This document shows, piece after piece, positions 19,855-32,006 of a stretch of DNA of 64,000 bases (its first letter is position 1; every line of letters starts with the position of its first letter). The notes beneath the pieces were generated by a model. It saw only the letters and a list, made by a program, of their open reading frames with translations. It made no database searches and was not told where the DNA came from. The DNA is from Ulva prolifera (Eukaryota > Chlorophyta > Ulvophyceae > Ulvales > Ulvaceae): the NCBI GenBank assembly GCA_023078555.1, contig CM041197.1, positions 10,633,160 to 10,697,159 of the forward strand, read 5' to 3'. Both the position numbers and the translations under genes were made by a program.

Positions 19855-22800
19855 CATCGATACGGGATGAGCGGTGAGGAACGTGTGGCTTGTGATAATG
19901 AAGAATGCAGTGCATGGTTGCCAGCTACGATGGAACGCAGTGAAGACCCAATTGCAACTGCAGCACACATTACCTGCGGTTGGTGTTTCATGGTTGCATT
20001 TAGAGAGCCGTCATACTGACCAGAGATGCATAGCCTCCAATAGTCGACAACAGTGAAATCTACGACCATTCAGAAGGCTGCTGCCACACACACACCTGAG
20101 GCAGTGCACACTGAGGCAGTGACTGCTTCATGGCTTGTTGTGCCTTCAGCATGCGCTAGCGCCGCATTGCCTCGAATGCCTGCAGGGCTCCGTATCAGAG
20201 GCCGTCAGTGGTGGCCTTGGAGATTCAACTGCAGGCCTGCTAGCGCTTCCCCTCCTGCGCCAAGGCGCCAACTGCACGGGTGATGAGGAGACTTTGGCAG
20301 CATGTGCCGGAGGCGGACCTGGCCCCGCCCCTGGCAGCGCCGAAAGATGCGGAGGACTCGGGCTGAATCAGGCGCCTCTTGCTCTGATTTGTTTTACCGA
20401 CACCGAGCTGGCCCAACTCCAGGATACAGGTGAGTCCTGCACCGACGCCACACCGTTACTGGATGCCGGCTTTGACGTGCACTCCTATGACTGTTTGAAC
20501 CCGGTTGTAATTTGTCAGACGCGTGTGACATTAAGAAGGCAGTGGCAACACATGCATGAGGAACTTGAGAGAGTGTACGCAGCTGTGCAGCCAGAGATGG
20601 GTCTTTGCGGCTTGCGGATGGTCAGGCGGGCCCGGGGTACGAGTACGGCCGCCTCGACATCTTCCTGCGGGGCCTCTGGAGGGCCGTCTGTGATGAGGAC
20701 CGATTCACTCCCGACTCCGCCAACGTGGCGTGTGCTGCTCTCGGCTTCGATGGCGGCGCCGCACTTCGATTCCGGCCGGTTCCACAACAGGTGCTCGGTT
20801 GGCTGCGAAGCTACGTCTGCCTGTCACACATCGTGGTCGGGCGCCGCGCCTTCATAGCCTTTTCCTGACTTTCGTCCCATTCGAGGCGTGCGGGGGGGCA
20901 AGTTTGCTGTGCATGAGTGCACTGCATTGCACTCATGCAGCGACAACGCTCTGGCTGCAGCATTATGGTCCAATGCCCTCAGCCAGTCATTAGCCTTGCA
21001 GGCCTGTTAAGGTCCCTGCAGCGCTATAGTGGTGTTTAGATGTACCTCAGTACATCTGCAGCTCCCCTGAAGGCATACCATGTTAGGTGAGCTATAGCTC
21101 GAGGGATCCCCTGATGTGGTATGCATGTGAACTGTCAGAATTCAGGAATAGCCATGCTGACAAGCGGTCCGTGTTCAGTGAACAACGCAACAGCTTATAT
21201 TGTTTGCTGAAACGCACGTCACCAATGACGTTTTTGTGTCTTGCCTTACATCAGTGATGGGCCACTTGGAGTGTTGTTTAAACCAAACCAAACCAAAATT
21301 TGGGGATCCGAAAAGAAACCAAACCTCAACATCCAGAATTGTACTACCCGATCCCGCTTGACGGCCCATCAATGCCATACATCAGTGTGTATGTGGGCAT
21401 GCAAGTACAGATCTGTATCGACAGCAAGGGTGCTGACTGTAGGTGCTCGGATCTACGCTGCCCGTCGGCCTCACACGGGTCGACTGCGCCGGCAACGAGT
21501 CGTCCCTCCTGCAGTGCGCCTCAGTTAGCTCACACGCGGAGATCACCTTCCAGAGGAACGATTTTGACAATCTTGCGAAATGCGCCACGCCAAACTCCTT
21601 GGGCAATTTGACAACCACCGACTCGACGATCCTCGCGTGCGGCAACATGTCCACAGGTGCGCACCGGCTCAGAAGATAGGCTCTCCTGGCAGGCACGGAC
21701 GCGTACGGAGTCTTGATCAACCATGCCGACGATGACGCGGCACTGCTACCACGCCATTTGCTTGTGCGTGCACAGCGTACACTCCTGCACACACGCCGTG
21801 CCAATGTAGCACTAAACTGGTATGCAACACGTGGCTCTGATCATGTGTCCACGCATGTTGCCGCAAATGACATCGGCCAGCGCCATGCCCACGATGCCGG
21901 CGCCATCAGACATGTTATCCGGAAACTGCAGCACATGCGACACCATCGGCTGTAGCTCGAGACTCGGTGATGATCATATCCCTCATCCACATGCAGGCTG
22001 CCCGGAGGAGCCGCCCGAGCAGGGCTCCGTGCGCCTGCGGGGCGGCTTCGGCACGCCCTGCGACCCCGTACACACCGGCTTCGTCGAGATCTTCAACGAA
22101 GGTGAGTGGGGCGCCATCTGCGACGGTAACAACCCGAGCGCTGATCGGGCGTACATCCTGGCCGACGTCGTCTGCCGGCAGCTCGGCTTCCCACACGGCA
22201 CCGTTGTTGCTGCGACCGTTCCATTTGAGCAGCCGCAGCGGATGTTCGGGCTAGGTACTGAAGAAGCAGAGGAGCCACAGGATCGGTTCTGGCTGGTTGC
22301 GAGCCAGGCACGCTGCCTCGGTCCAGAGGAGCGGGTGGTCGACTGCGACCTGAGCCCTGGCTTCCGTGCCAACAACTCTGGCTGCCGCAACAACCCGACG
22401 CGGCTGACGGTGGCGTGCCGCACCTTCGCCGTGCCAGAGGCGCTGGAAGCCGTCACTACCCCAGGAGCTGGTACGATTTTCTGAGTGCTTATAAGCTTAC
22501 GCCAGGTTCTCCATCTCGATATATGCCTTGGGTGCTCTGATGCTACCACTGTGCCACTCCCCATGCGTGATGATTGAGGTTGACAGCATGCTCGTCTGCG
22601 TCTCTTAGCCAGCCAAGCAGCATGCACTATTCGTTCAAACATGTGTGGCCTTTGCTGTATTAGAGCGCTGCAGCTGATGGTCAGGGCTACCGAAATGCAG
22701 AGGAGGGTGACCTGAGGCTTGTGGAGCAGTCCACTGTTGCCAACTGGGTACAAGGGCGCCTCGAACTCTTCCGGGGCGGCTCCTGGGGCCAGGTCTGCTC

Positions 22801-25800
22801 CGTCAGCGCCGGCTTCAGCGGCAGCGACGCCGCCGTCGCCTGCCGCCAGCTCGGCTTCAGCGGCGGCGCGGTCGCGCCGAACAAGCCCAATAACAGCTTC
22901 CGCAAGATTCTCCGGAGGCTTATCACTAGACGGCAGCGCAAGACGAGTATTGTCCCTGATGTGGCCCTGTCAGGGGGCCCTGGCTGCACCGGGAGTGAGC
23001 AGCGGCTGCTGGACTGCGTTGGGGGCGACCTGAGCCCCGCGGCTAGCGAGGGCGCCGAGGCTTGCCTACTTGAGACTGACTACTCTGCATTCGAGGAAGC
23101 TTCGGATGGGCTCTTCATTGCATGCGTTGCCCAGGAGGACACTGGTGCGATGCTGCAACTACATCATCCGCGATTGAATGTAGCTTTGGGGGTGCTGAGT
23201 GTGAAGTGCACGCACCGGGGCCTCAATGCAAGTGTGTTTGTTTGGTCCGCGACTCTCCCGTCCCCTCTGTACACATTGATATGCACAGCGCGCGATCTTG
23301 TGCACTTCGTCTGTTGAGGGTTTGGCGGAATGGCGGTGCAGGGGTGGAAGGCTCGCTTCGCCTGACTACCTTTGGGGATGAAGACATTGACAACGACCCA
23401 GAGGCGGGGGTCGGTGTCCTGGAGATATTCCATGCTGGCGCCTGGGGCACCGTCTGCAATGGCGACCCTGTGTCTGTGGAGGCCGACAACGACAATGACT
23501 ATGGACTGCCTGATCTCAGTCTAACACAGGTGCTGCCGACACATACCGCTGGCTGCCTGCCTCGTTCTACTTACCTGTGTGCAGTAAAAATTTTGATCCA
23601 TGAATATCTGCTGAGATGCACTGCTTTCTGCCACTGATGAACATAACCCTTCAATGTTGTTTCCGACAGAGTCAGCTCCTTTGCACTCCTCATCTCAGCG
23701 GCTACGTCACAATCACAGAAAGCCTGAGCGCCACTGTCGGGCGTGGTCAAAGGCGGCAAGAGAGACACTGTGTGAGACGAGTTTTGTCCGTAGCAATCCT
23801 GTCCTCGTTTGGGATTTGTATCCTGTCCGCAAAACTCATTGCTGTTTGAACTAGTTCCAACGTCATGGTACAATGAAGCTTTCCAATTCCGACCGTGAGA
23901 AAATGCTGTCCTTTTTCGACGCAACATGTACTGACAAACACTCGACAAAGAAGTACCTTTCCCAAGGTTGATCACCGATAGCATGCCTGGGCTGGATTAT
24001 CTGTGGACCCTTTCTTAACACTGGAGCTATCCACTGTGCAGGCGGCGGCGCAGGTGGCGTGCCGGCAGCTCGGATTCACGGGCGGAGAGTTCCGAGGCAT
24101 CCAGAGGAGGCCAGCCAATGAGGCGCCGCTGCTGCCGTCCTGGCTGGCGGACCTCCCATGCACTGTAAGCACAGAGGCCTCCATCAGTGACTGTGGGGCG
24201 CTCGACTTTGGCAACACCTCGTCCTGCGGCTTCCCCCAGAGGCTTCTCTGCACCGACGGCCCCCCAGGTGCAAACTCTGTGCACCGGCTCGTTGCGTAAG
24301 ATTGTTTGCTGTTGCTAAATCTCTTAACGATTGAACGATTGATCCGTATGCATCCTATCCTCATACATCGAGAGTCAAAATCCTGAGGCTGGCGCGTTCA
24401 GCTCAGCGTGTTTGCAATCGGCTAGCTACATGCGCCCCCTGTTTCGATCGCATCGCCTGGAAGTCGGTCACAGCAACATGTGTGTGTACACCTTCTGCAG
24501 CGTCAGAAGTACACTGCGGAAACAGGTCTGTCCTTTGCTGCCACCTTCGCGGCAGCGTGCAGTGTTTGGTTTTGTGTGGCTTCCAACAGGGTCTGTACAC
24601 AGCTTGACGAACAGTTCAGGCGTCTGCGGGTGTAATTCAGCTTGCATCGACGAACTCGCCTTCAGAGAACAATGCCTAGAGTGACTGCCATTGGCAAAGG
24701 AGCTGCTCCCGGCTGCACCGTGTGTAGTTTGTTTGTGCGAGTGTAGTTGAGTCTGATTATGTCATGAACGCCCCAGCTGTACATGTTGTCCGGTGGCACG
24801 AGCACTGTGGCCTGCCAGAGCTCTTACGGAACCGCATCCAAGCAGCGCATCGGTTCAGTGGGATCAGTTATACAAGCCGTGGTGTGAAGACAGGTCACTT
24901 GCAAGCTACTAGCGGTCAGAAAATCGCTAATGGGGCCATTCGCTGTAGACGACACTGTAAGTAGCATCCAAGGTGGGCTAAGCTTGCACAAGCGGCGCAC
25001 CAGCACGCACGATGTGCATGTGCACGTATGCATGGGAGAGCGACGCCCAGAACGACAGGCATCTGTAGTGCACGAGAGCAGGCGTGGATGGCATAGTTGA
25101 GTAGAGGGCGTTTTTGTGAGTCTCATGATGCTCGCACAGGTCATATGGTGCACTGTGCGGGCCGGCATGGCGGGTTGATTGCCCTGAGAACAACCATTAT
25201 CGCGCAGCCTGTGGTGGGTTCGCAGGCCAGATCTCGGATCCATGACAGCAAGATGGTGCTGAATTAGTTTTCGAACGACGCCGTGGACCGGGCGACTGTA
25301 GAGAGTCTGATATGCCACCGGGCTGGTACGGAGTCTTGTACCGGCGAGAGTTTGTGGAGACATAAGGCAGTGGGTGATCTGTTGTCTGTAAAACTTTCAG
25401 AGATAAATCAGGCGATCTGTGTGGTTGGGCCTGATTGCGCTCTCAGTAGGCTTGGCTGCCACCCGGGGGGGCAGCACAGCACCCATACACCGCTCTGACA
25501 CCCCCGCCGCACGGGCCACAGCTGCGCAACAATCCTGTCCTTTGGATGCAAACAGCACAGTTTGCTTTAGAGTCTACAGGGCTTGATTGCTGTGCATTCC
25601 GCCAGGCAGTCTGCGGGTGGGGCCTGATGATTCACAGAGTTGAATGGCCCCATTAGCATTTTCCTGACCGCTAGCATGTGGGCATCAACGCTGTTAGTGC
25701 CGCCATCTGCAGCGACGCAGCTCATATTTGCAGATGTGGCGTTCCTGACCCCGAGGCTTGTGGCTGGCGAGGCTGACCCCGGCGGGGCATGGGCGTACGG

Positions 25801-27486
25801 CCGCCTCGAGGTCTTTGACGGGCTGGCCTTTGTCACTGTCAGCGATACGAGAGGGCGACAGGAGCTGGGGCGCAGAGGCGTGCAAGTTGCGTGCCGCACT
25901 CTCGGTTTTTCAACCGGAGGGCAGGCGCTGGCTGGTCAGGTTTCAGCTCTGCCTCTGCTAGCAGGTGCTGGCAGGGACGGTGCTGTCGGGGCCATCCTCT
26001 GCGAGGGAGATGAGCAAGTACTGGCCGACTGCCCAGTCGATGGCTACGAGTATGAGGAAGACAATTACGCCCGGTTTCTGGAGGACAAGGCGGTCGCGCT
26101 TGTCTGCTACAACCCATCAGGTTCGTTGCGCAGAATTAGCAATCAGGCACTCCCGTGCCCGCTATACAACTTGCATAGCCCACGAGTACAGCATACTGCT
26201 GGCATGTATGATCCTTGTGCGTCTGTACAGCTGAAACGTCCCTCATAGCTTGACGCGTTTGCAGTGGCTATTTCCACACAGATTTTTTGACAATCCACAT
26301 CGGCTTTCTTCCGACAGCATCGCACAACAGTTAGGCACAATCAGGCAGTTTAAAGGTTGTATGCGCAATTTACCGCATGCAACATTGCCACAACCCAGTT
26401 TCTGCTGAACTGCACCCCGGCTGGAAATCAGCTGACAGGATGCAGAATCACGAGAGGTGTCCAGCAGGTCGGTTGTTGCCGCGGCTGTGCACAGGACGGA
26501 GGCGCAATATCCCACCCCATGCTGCCTGCATGCGGGCCTGAATGGGCATGCATATGCGCTGCGGGCATCGCATGCATGCATTACTTGCATGCGGGCCCCA
26601 CAGACACTCGGCAGGTGCAGGGTGCGAGGCAAACGACACACCTCCATCTCAGGGCGACGTCCGCCTCGTGCCCCTCCGCGGCATCGACAACCCCACGCAA
26701 CCGTGTGACGACGTCCACCTCGGCGGCGTTGAGTTCTTCAACGACGGCCAGTGGGGTCGCATCTGCGTCGCTGGCTTCCGCACAGAGGTGACCTGGACCC
26801 TTGATGCCACCGTCGTGTGCCGCCAGCTGGGCTTCCCCTTCGGCAGCGTCATGGACACCGACCCTGTCAGGTTCAAGTTCAACAATTTTGAAGACTACCC
26901 TGACTCTCTGCCGCCCACGTTTGCCTCCATCGTCTTCTGCACGGGCACGGAGGAGCGCCTCGAGGACTGCGAGTTCCCGGAGGACTTTGGCAACCCCGCC
27001 ATCGACCCTGTCCCCTCGCGACCAGACCTTGCCACCACGAGGTGCATTGATGGCGACGTTCTTGGTGTCATCTGCAGGCGCTTCCCGATGAAAGGTGCGG
27101 CAACATGCGCTTACCAGGCATGTGTGCTTGTGGGACTGATGTGTCCGGCCGGTGCATCCGGAGGCCTGTCCTCCAACGTGTGGCACAAATCTGCCCCTCT
27201 TGTCAACTGCTGCAAGCCACCCCTCCGTGCATGAATACAGACTTGCTATCGCCCCTTTGTTAGTGTTACAAAGGACGCAGTGTCATGAACATCAAAAAGA
27301 GTGCATCGGTTCTCAGCTGCAGCGAGAAACTACGTGTCTGTTGTCATCGGACAACGTTGGGAATTTTGCTGTCTTGTCCGGTGGCGTCCTTGTGTCCACT
27401 CGAGCCCCAGTACGGGCACGCATCCCTGTTGAGAAATGCACCTATTGTGCTCTGCTGCAGAGTCACAAGTGATCCGGCGGCTGTGA
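17024..27486 (+). CDS. SRCR gene 2: secreted protein with eight SRCR domains
   Basis: Coding exons: 17024-17318, 18019-18233, 18612-18816, 19553-19767, 20186-20429, 20591-20790, 21443-21656, 21997-22470, 22701-23144, 23342-23529, 24042-24267, 25734-26120, 26621-27094, 27461-27486; 3,807 nt, 1,268 residues, one open frame. Signal peptide core ALLRVLAAACVAGAGASA, linker to residue 98, then SRCR A 99-238, B 239-391, C 392-529, D 530-687, E 688-835, F 836-973, G 974-1102, H 1103-1260, tail ending ESQVIRRL. The ATG at 17024 aligns with that of gene 1; the same frame is open a little further upstream but only from a GTG. The linker departs from genes 1 and 3 (AHDPMDVRDP). The second half of domain B carries about 14 extra codons before its donor (ELAQLQDT). 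Introns hold a TA repeat and a foldback element. Secreted, ligand unknown. Confidence 0.88.
17834..17904 (+). repeat. R1 dispersed repeat copy in intron 1 of gene 2
   Basis: Ends in CTTGCTTGCTTTGTCCTTGTAACAC-type sequence and shares the GCGGTGCTACCTGCC core with copies at 45118-45245, 51570-51650 and 56138-56341. No clear target duplication longer than CACCA. Confidence 0.7.
18848..18953. repeat. Foldback element with 15-bp arms in gene 2 intron
   Basis: AGCAGTGTTGGGTCG at 18848-18862 is the exact reverse complement of 18939-18953. The centre resembles 32860-32945 in gene 3 (shared ATATTCG and CGACCCAACA stretches in the same order), so this is a small element family. It lies in the A-B intron. 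Confidence 0.65.
19803..19851. repeat. TA dinucleotide microsatellite
   Basis: About 24 consecutive TA units in the intron that splits domain B of gene 2. Absent from the other genes. Likely length-variable. Confidence 0.95.
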
Positions 27487-28039
27487 TGACATCCAAGCTG
27501 CTGCGTGATGGCGTCAAGGCACAGCCCGATAAAGCACTATTCAGGCTGGTGCTGCATCATACCTTGAGCGAGAAATACGAGGCAGGTGCATCTGGTGCTG
27601 CACACATGTAAAGTAAAAGTAAATCTGAATGTACTCATCCGCCATCCTAACCACACACGTACTCATCCGCCACCCTAATCACACATTGGCCACATACACG
27701 GCGCTGACATGTGCACTGCTTTCCTGTGAACTTAACTCTGTCGCCGGCGAGCGCACAACTCCTGGGGAATAGTCATAGGACATGTAATACGCCATGCTTT
27801 GGTGATGCGCAATGCAGTGACAGGGGCCTTGGTATTCGGAATTCCCTCCAGTGGTGTTGTAGTGTATATTGTGTTGTAGTGCATATGGTCCAGTTTTCTA
27901 ACCGGGTCCTCTCCCATCCGGTGACTCCGAGTCGTTAATTGAACCACCCACGTGCTGCTTTAAATTTACTGTAGGAAGACTCGGTGTTTTGAGTTCATTG
28001 CAGGGCTTCACAAAGGTGCATGCGATCACCATTCTTGCA

Positions 28040-29070
28040 AACTCATAGACAGTGAGCACCTTGAGCTCAAGCTGTTCAGAACATCCTGCGCCATCTGAGA
28101 CGTCAACGACCGGAAAATCAAACGCGCGGACATCCTCGCTGATGTCGTCTGCCGGCAGCTCAGCTTCCCACACGGCACCGTTACTCCTGACGAAGAAGCG
28201 GGCAAGCCGCAGGATCGGTTCTGGCTGGTTACAAGGCATGCCCTCTGCCTTGGGCCAGAGGAGCGTGTGGGCGACTGCGACCTGGGCTCGGGGTTCCGAA
28301 ACAACAACTCTGGCGGCAGGAATAACCCGCCGCGGCTGGCGGTGGTGTTCCGCAGCTTCGCTGTGCCGAAGGCGCTGAAAGCCGTCCAAATCCCAAGCGC
28401 CGGTACGCTCTTCCCTGAGACCTTGCGCGAAACTCTCCATCTTGCTAGTTCCCTTGGATACTCTATTGCTACAAAAGTGAAGTGTGCCGCTCTGCCTGCA
28501 TTGCCATGTGGCGTTGTCAGCACGTTCATCTTTTCTCTGAGTCAGCCACGCAGAATCACAACGCCTATGAACACATGCTGTATCAGACTCCTGCAGCTCA
28601 CGGTCGCGGCAATTGGCCTGCAGAGGAGGGTGACGTGAGGCTTGTGGAGCAGACCACTGTTGCCAAGTGGATACAAGGCCGCCTTGAGCTCTTCCTGGAC
28701 GGCTCCTGGGGCCAGGTCTGCTCCGCCAGGACCACCTTCACGGGCAGCGACGCCGACGTCGCCTGCCGCCAGCTCGGCTTCAGCGGCGGCGCAGTCGCGC
28801 TGAACCAGCCTGCCGATAGCTTCCTCGAGCTCCTCAGGTTTTCCTTCCGTGGCCCTGCACCACCGGATCCGCCGAGTGTGGTGCCGGAGGTGGCCCTGTC
28901 CGGGGGCCTTGGTTGCACCGGGAGCGAGCAGCGGCTGCTGGACTGCGTGGGGGGCGATGTGAGCGCATTGCCAGATGACTACCCTTAGGCGTGCCTGCTT
29001 GGGTCAGACTACGAGTCCGCTGATGACCCTACTGGACTCTTTATTGCTTGCGTCGCCGAGCAGGAGTCTG
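28040..29070 (+). pseudogene. Isolated SRCR D-E fragment with nonsense mutations
   Basis: D-like sequence ends at 28402 in a GTACG donor, as in the intact genes: ADILADVVCRQLSFPHGTV, DRFWLV, ALCLGPEERVGDCDLGSGF, RNNNSGGRNNPPRL. Its 5' part is degraded: where AICDG is expected there is ATC TGA GAC (28095-28103), a stop that also removes a core cysteine. GCR reads GGR and VACR reads VVFR, two more lost cysteines. The E exon 28624-29070 is in frame with good splice sites (447 nt) but carries TAG at 28986-28988. No A-C or F-H part is nearby, so this is a partial duplication or the remains of a deleted gene. Confidence 0.85.
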
Positions 29071-29261
29071 GTGCGATGCCGAAGGCGGACACAATCCTCG
29101 GGTTCTGGGCCTTAGGCGTACTCTGTCCTGAGCGGGTCGGCGGATGACAGCGCTGCCATGTTGCTCCGACGCTCAGGGCTGATCTGTTCAGGCACGGGAT
29201 TGCAGCAAGGGGCGGCTGCGGTCGGGGATTCGCATTCAATCTAAGTTAGGGTCGGGCACGT

Positions 29262-29288
29262 GGGGGGGGGGGGGGGGGGGGGGGGGGG
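29262..29288. repeat. Homopolymer tract of 27 G
   Basis: An uninterrupted G run just after the D-E fragment. C tracts at 34102-34138 and 45466-45498 would read as G on the opposite strand. Such tracts can form G-quadruplexes and are error-prone to sequence; the exact length should not be trusted. Confidence 0.9.
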
Positions 29289-29540
29289 TGCGAGGGTTGG
29301 CTCGCCGCCATGGCTCGCCGCCCTGGCCGGATGGCTGTTGGCGCCGCCGACTTGGAAGGGATGGGTGCTGGCGTGTGTGACGGTATGGGTGTGCTGGCCT
29401 GTGCTGCCAAGTGCGTGCTGGTGGTTGCGTGGGTGTGTTTGTGCCCTGCGGTGGTACCTACCTCCCTGGCGCTGTCCTTGTCAAACAACCCATTACACAG
29501 CTGGCCATGCCTGCCACATGAGCGGCGTGGTTGTAGTGTG

Positions 29541-29826
29541 GCCGTGTGTATGTGGCGGTTGATTCGGATGAGATCCTTTTCTGGTGTTTATTTTATCCCG
29601 TTCACTCAATGTAAACAGCGGCGGGTCAACGTTGGCATACGCAGTTTGCTGTGCATATCTCGAGATAGCCACTCAATCCGTGTCGCGGACACGTGAAGGC
29701 CTTCCTTGATCCAGGCCCGAGTCGCCTGAACCATATCAGGCCACACCTGTGTTACAAAAGAGTGAACGGGAGAAAACAAACACTGAAACCGAATCTCATC
29801 CGAATCAACCGCCACATACACACGGC
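29541..29826. mobile_element. Inverted pair of R2 units forming a 286-bp foldback
   Basis: The left end 29541-29574 (GCCGTGTGTATGTGGCGG, TTGATTCGGATGAGAT) is mirrored by 29793-29826. The similarity continues through the R2 core (CCCGTTCACTC then TGTAA) on both arms, about 70 nt each. The internal 140 nt contain no gene. Confidence 0.8.
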
Positions 29827-32006
29827 AACACCTAGGCCTAGGCCTGTAGCGGCCCTCGCGTGTGACGCACAGTATATTGCATACATTATAATATGTCCTG
29901 GTTCCACCTGAACACAAGTTTCTGCAGATCAAGGCGTTCCATCTGCAAGTTAGCCAGCAGCGTATCGGTAGCTATGAGAGGCTTCCCTGCGCAGATGACT
30001 GGCACGCACACGCACACTGTGAAGTACGCAGTCGGAACGCACGTGGCGCAATGCGCGCGCAGCACACGATCGTGCACGATACAAACATGTATGCGGCGGG
30101 AAACGGCAGTGCAAGCTTGGGCATTGGTTGCGTGGAGCCAACCGATAAGCGCATGCATGACCGGGAATGAAGCACATCGACTTCGATATGCCCTGTGCTA
30201 TCCGAGTACACGTGTCACTCAACGCCAGCAAATCCCAGATGCGGCGCCAAACCTTCTATCTCGCGCAGACGTGGTCAATGTGCACGCGGACTGCAGTCAA
30301 GGATCGACCGCTGTCATGCTAGCTGAATCTTCGTTTTTGTGTCAGACTGGCGTGACATCTGAAACGGTTTCACACCCCAGCCGAGCGCCAGCGCGAGGTA
30401 AATGTGTCCATGACGTGGGCATTCACATGAAAGCTTGCGAATCCCAACGATCGAATCTATCGGATTTGCTGCAGAAGTAGGCTGATTACTGCATACGCCG
30501 TAGTTGACACTGTCGCCCACCAGCCGATGACATTACGTCGCGCCGGTGACATCGCTGACTTCGAGCGGTGCATCAAATTCTGACCGCTTAGACTTCTCAG
30601 CGGGTTGAGAAAACCGGTTTCAGACCTGCAGTGATAGTAGACTGTGCATTGCTTGTCCTTGCGTGGCCTGCGCACGCGTGTTCATTGCGACTGTTGATGT
30701 CGACGCACTGCCCCGCTGCCGAACGCTTCATTCACACATGACACAGATCTGCTGAAACCTACACGAGCTTGTGAAAAAGTCGTACTGCATTCAGGAGCTC
30801 TTAGCAGGACGCAAGTCAAGGCTTGCCTATCATCGCGCAGAGACGGTGAGAGGTCAATGCCTCACGGCAGTCCAGCCTGACCCCAGACATTGTGCTCCGA
30901 ACGGTTGCAAGGAAGCCAATACTTGGCACCTTCATCTGATCAGCGCCTAGCTGGTGTGCTCCTCGCGACGGACGCGCGTGCAACACATCTCCAACACGAC
31001 GGCGTCGTCCAGCATTTGTACAGCGGGGTCTGATGATCTCGCGAGGTATCTAAAAAAGGTGGAAGCGTGCTGTAGGCTTGCATTTCTGTCTGGTTGCATG
31101 CTGGGGTTGGCCGGTACATTGCACTGCTCGCAGGCGACGCTACCGTGGTGTTTGAGCGCACCCGGCTCAACACGAACACATGACCAGGTCGCGGCTTAAA
31201 CTACATGAGAGGTTATAATTATTGAATCGACGCCTTTTTCCCCTGTCAAACGGCGGTTTGGGGTCAACGCTTGGGCCATGTACGTGGGCACACTTGCACA
31301 CAAGTCAACTCTGACGCAGCGCAAAGCAAGCGGCACTGTGCGGCATCAAACATCCACATACTAGTAGAGCATGTATGCTGTGGTGTGGTCCTTGCCTAAT
31401 TTTCATGCGAGCAGCCGAAAGACAGGCGCACCATCTCGAAAAACGCCGCGCAATGCCGCGAGCTGAGGTGAACCAGATTGCCCACCCGTCAGTTTGCACT
31501 GCAGTCCCCTCGTCACGCATGAAAACAACGTTGGAACATTCAACGGCAATTGTGTAGCACGGGTATGGCTATGAATACGCGTACTCATAACAGAAGAGTT
31601 ATTGGACTTTGGTAAGCACCGTCCAACGATCTCTGAACTCCGAACCAGTGTATCTGCACTTGCAACGGCATGGCCATTTGCACGCCTACATCGTTCATCT
31701 AAAATGCACAGTTCCCTCCTGCACAATTTCCATTGACGTGTCATGCAGGACACGGCACACACCACAACACAATTGTACACAGGTATTTGCTTGCTCTGCT
31801 GGCTTCTTTCGCGGTGCTGCCCACCTTGCCACCTTTATCCTTGGAACACATGTATTTGTATGGGCTGGGTCGTCTTTCGGAAGCACCTCTCTGATCACCT
31901 GCATGCCCGCAGATGTGCATTGATGAACCACACAGCCGGAGCTATGCTTCATTAGCAGATGGCACATTACTAGATGAAGATGGTGTCCGTCCTTCTGAAG
32001 GTCCTG

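Larger units (their letters stand above)
27487..32006. other. Spacer between genes 2 and 3, with a pseudogene fragment
   Basis: Apart from the D-E fragment (28040-29070), the G tract (29262-29288) and the R2 inverted pair (29541-29826), no gene is recognised. Fragments around 30640-31030 resemble parts of 3400-3800, so the spacers share old sequence. An R1-related stretch lies at about 31781-31855, shortly before gene 3. Confidence 0.5.
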
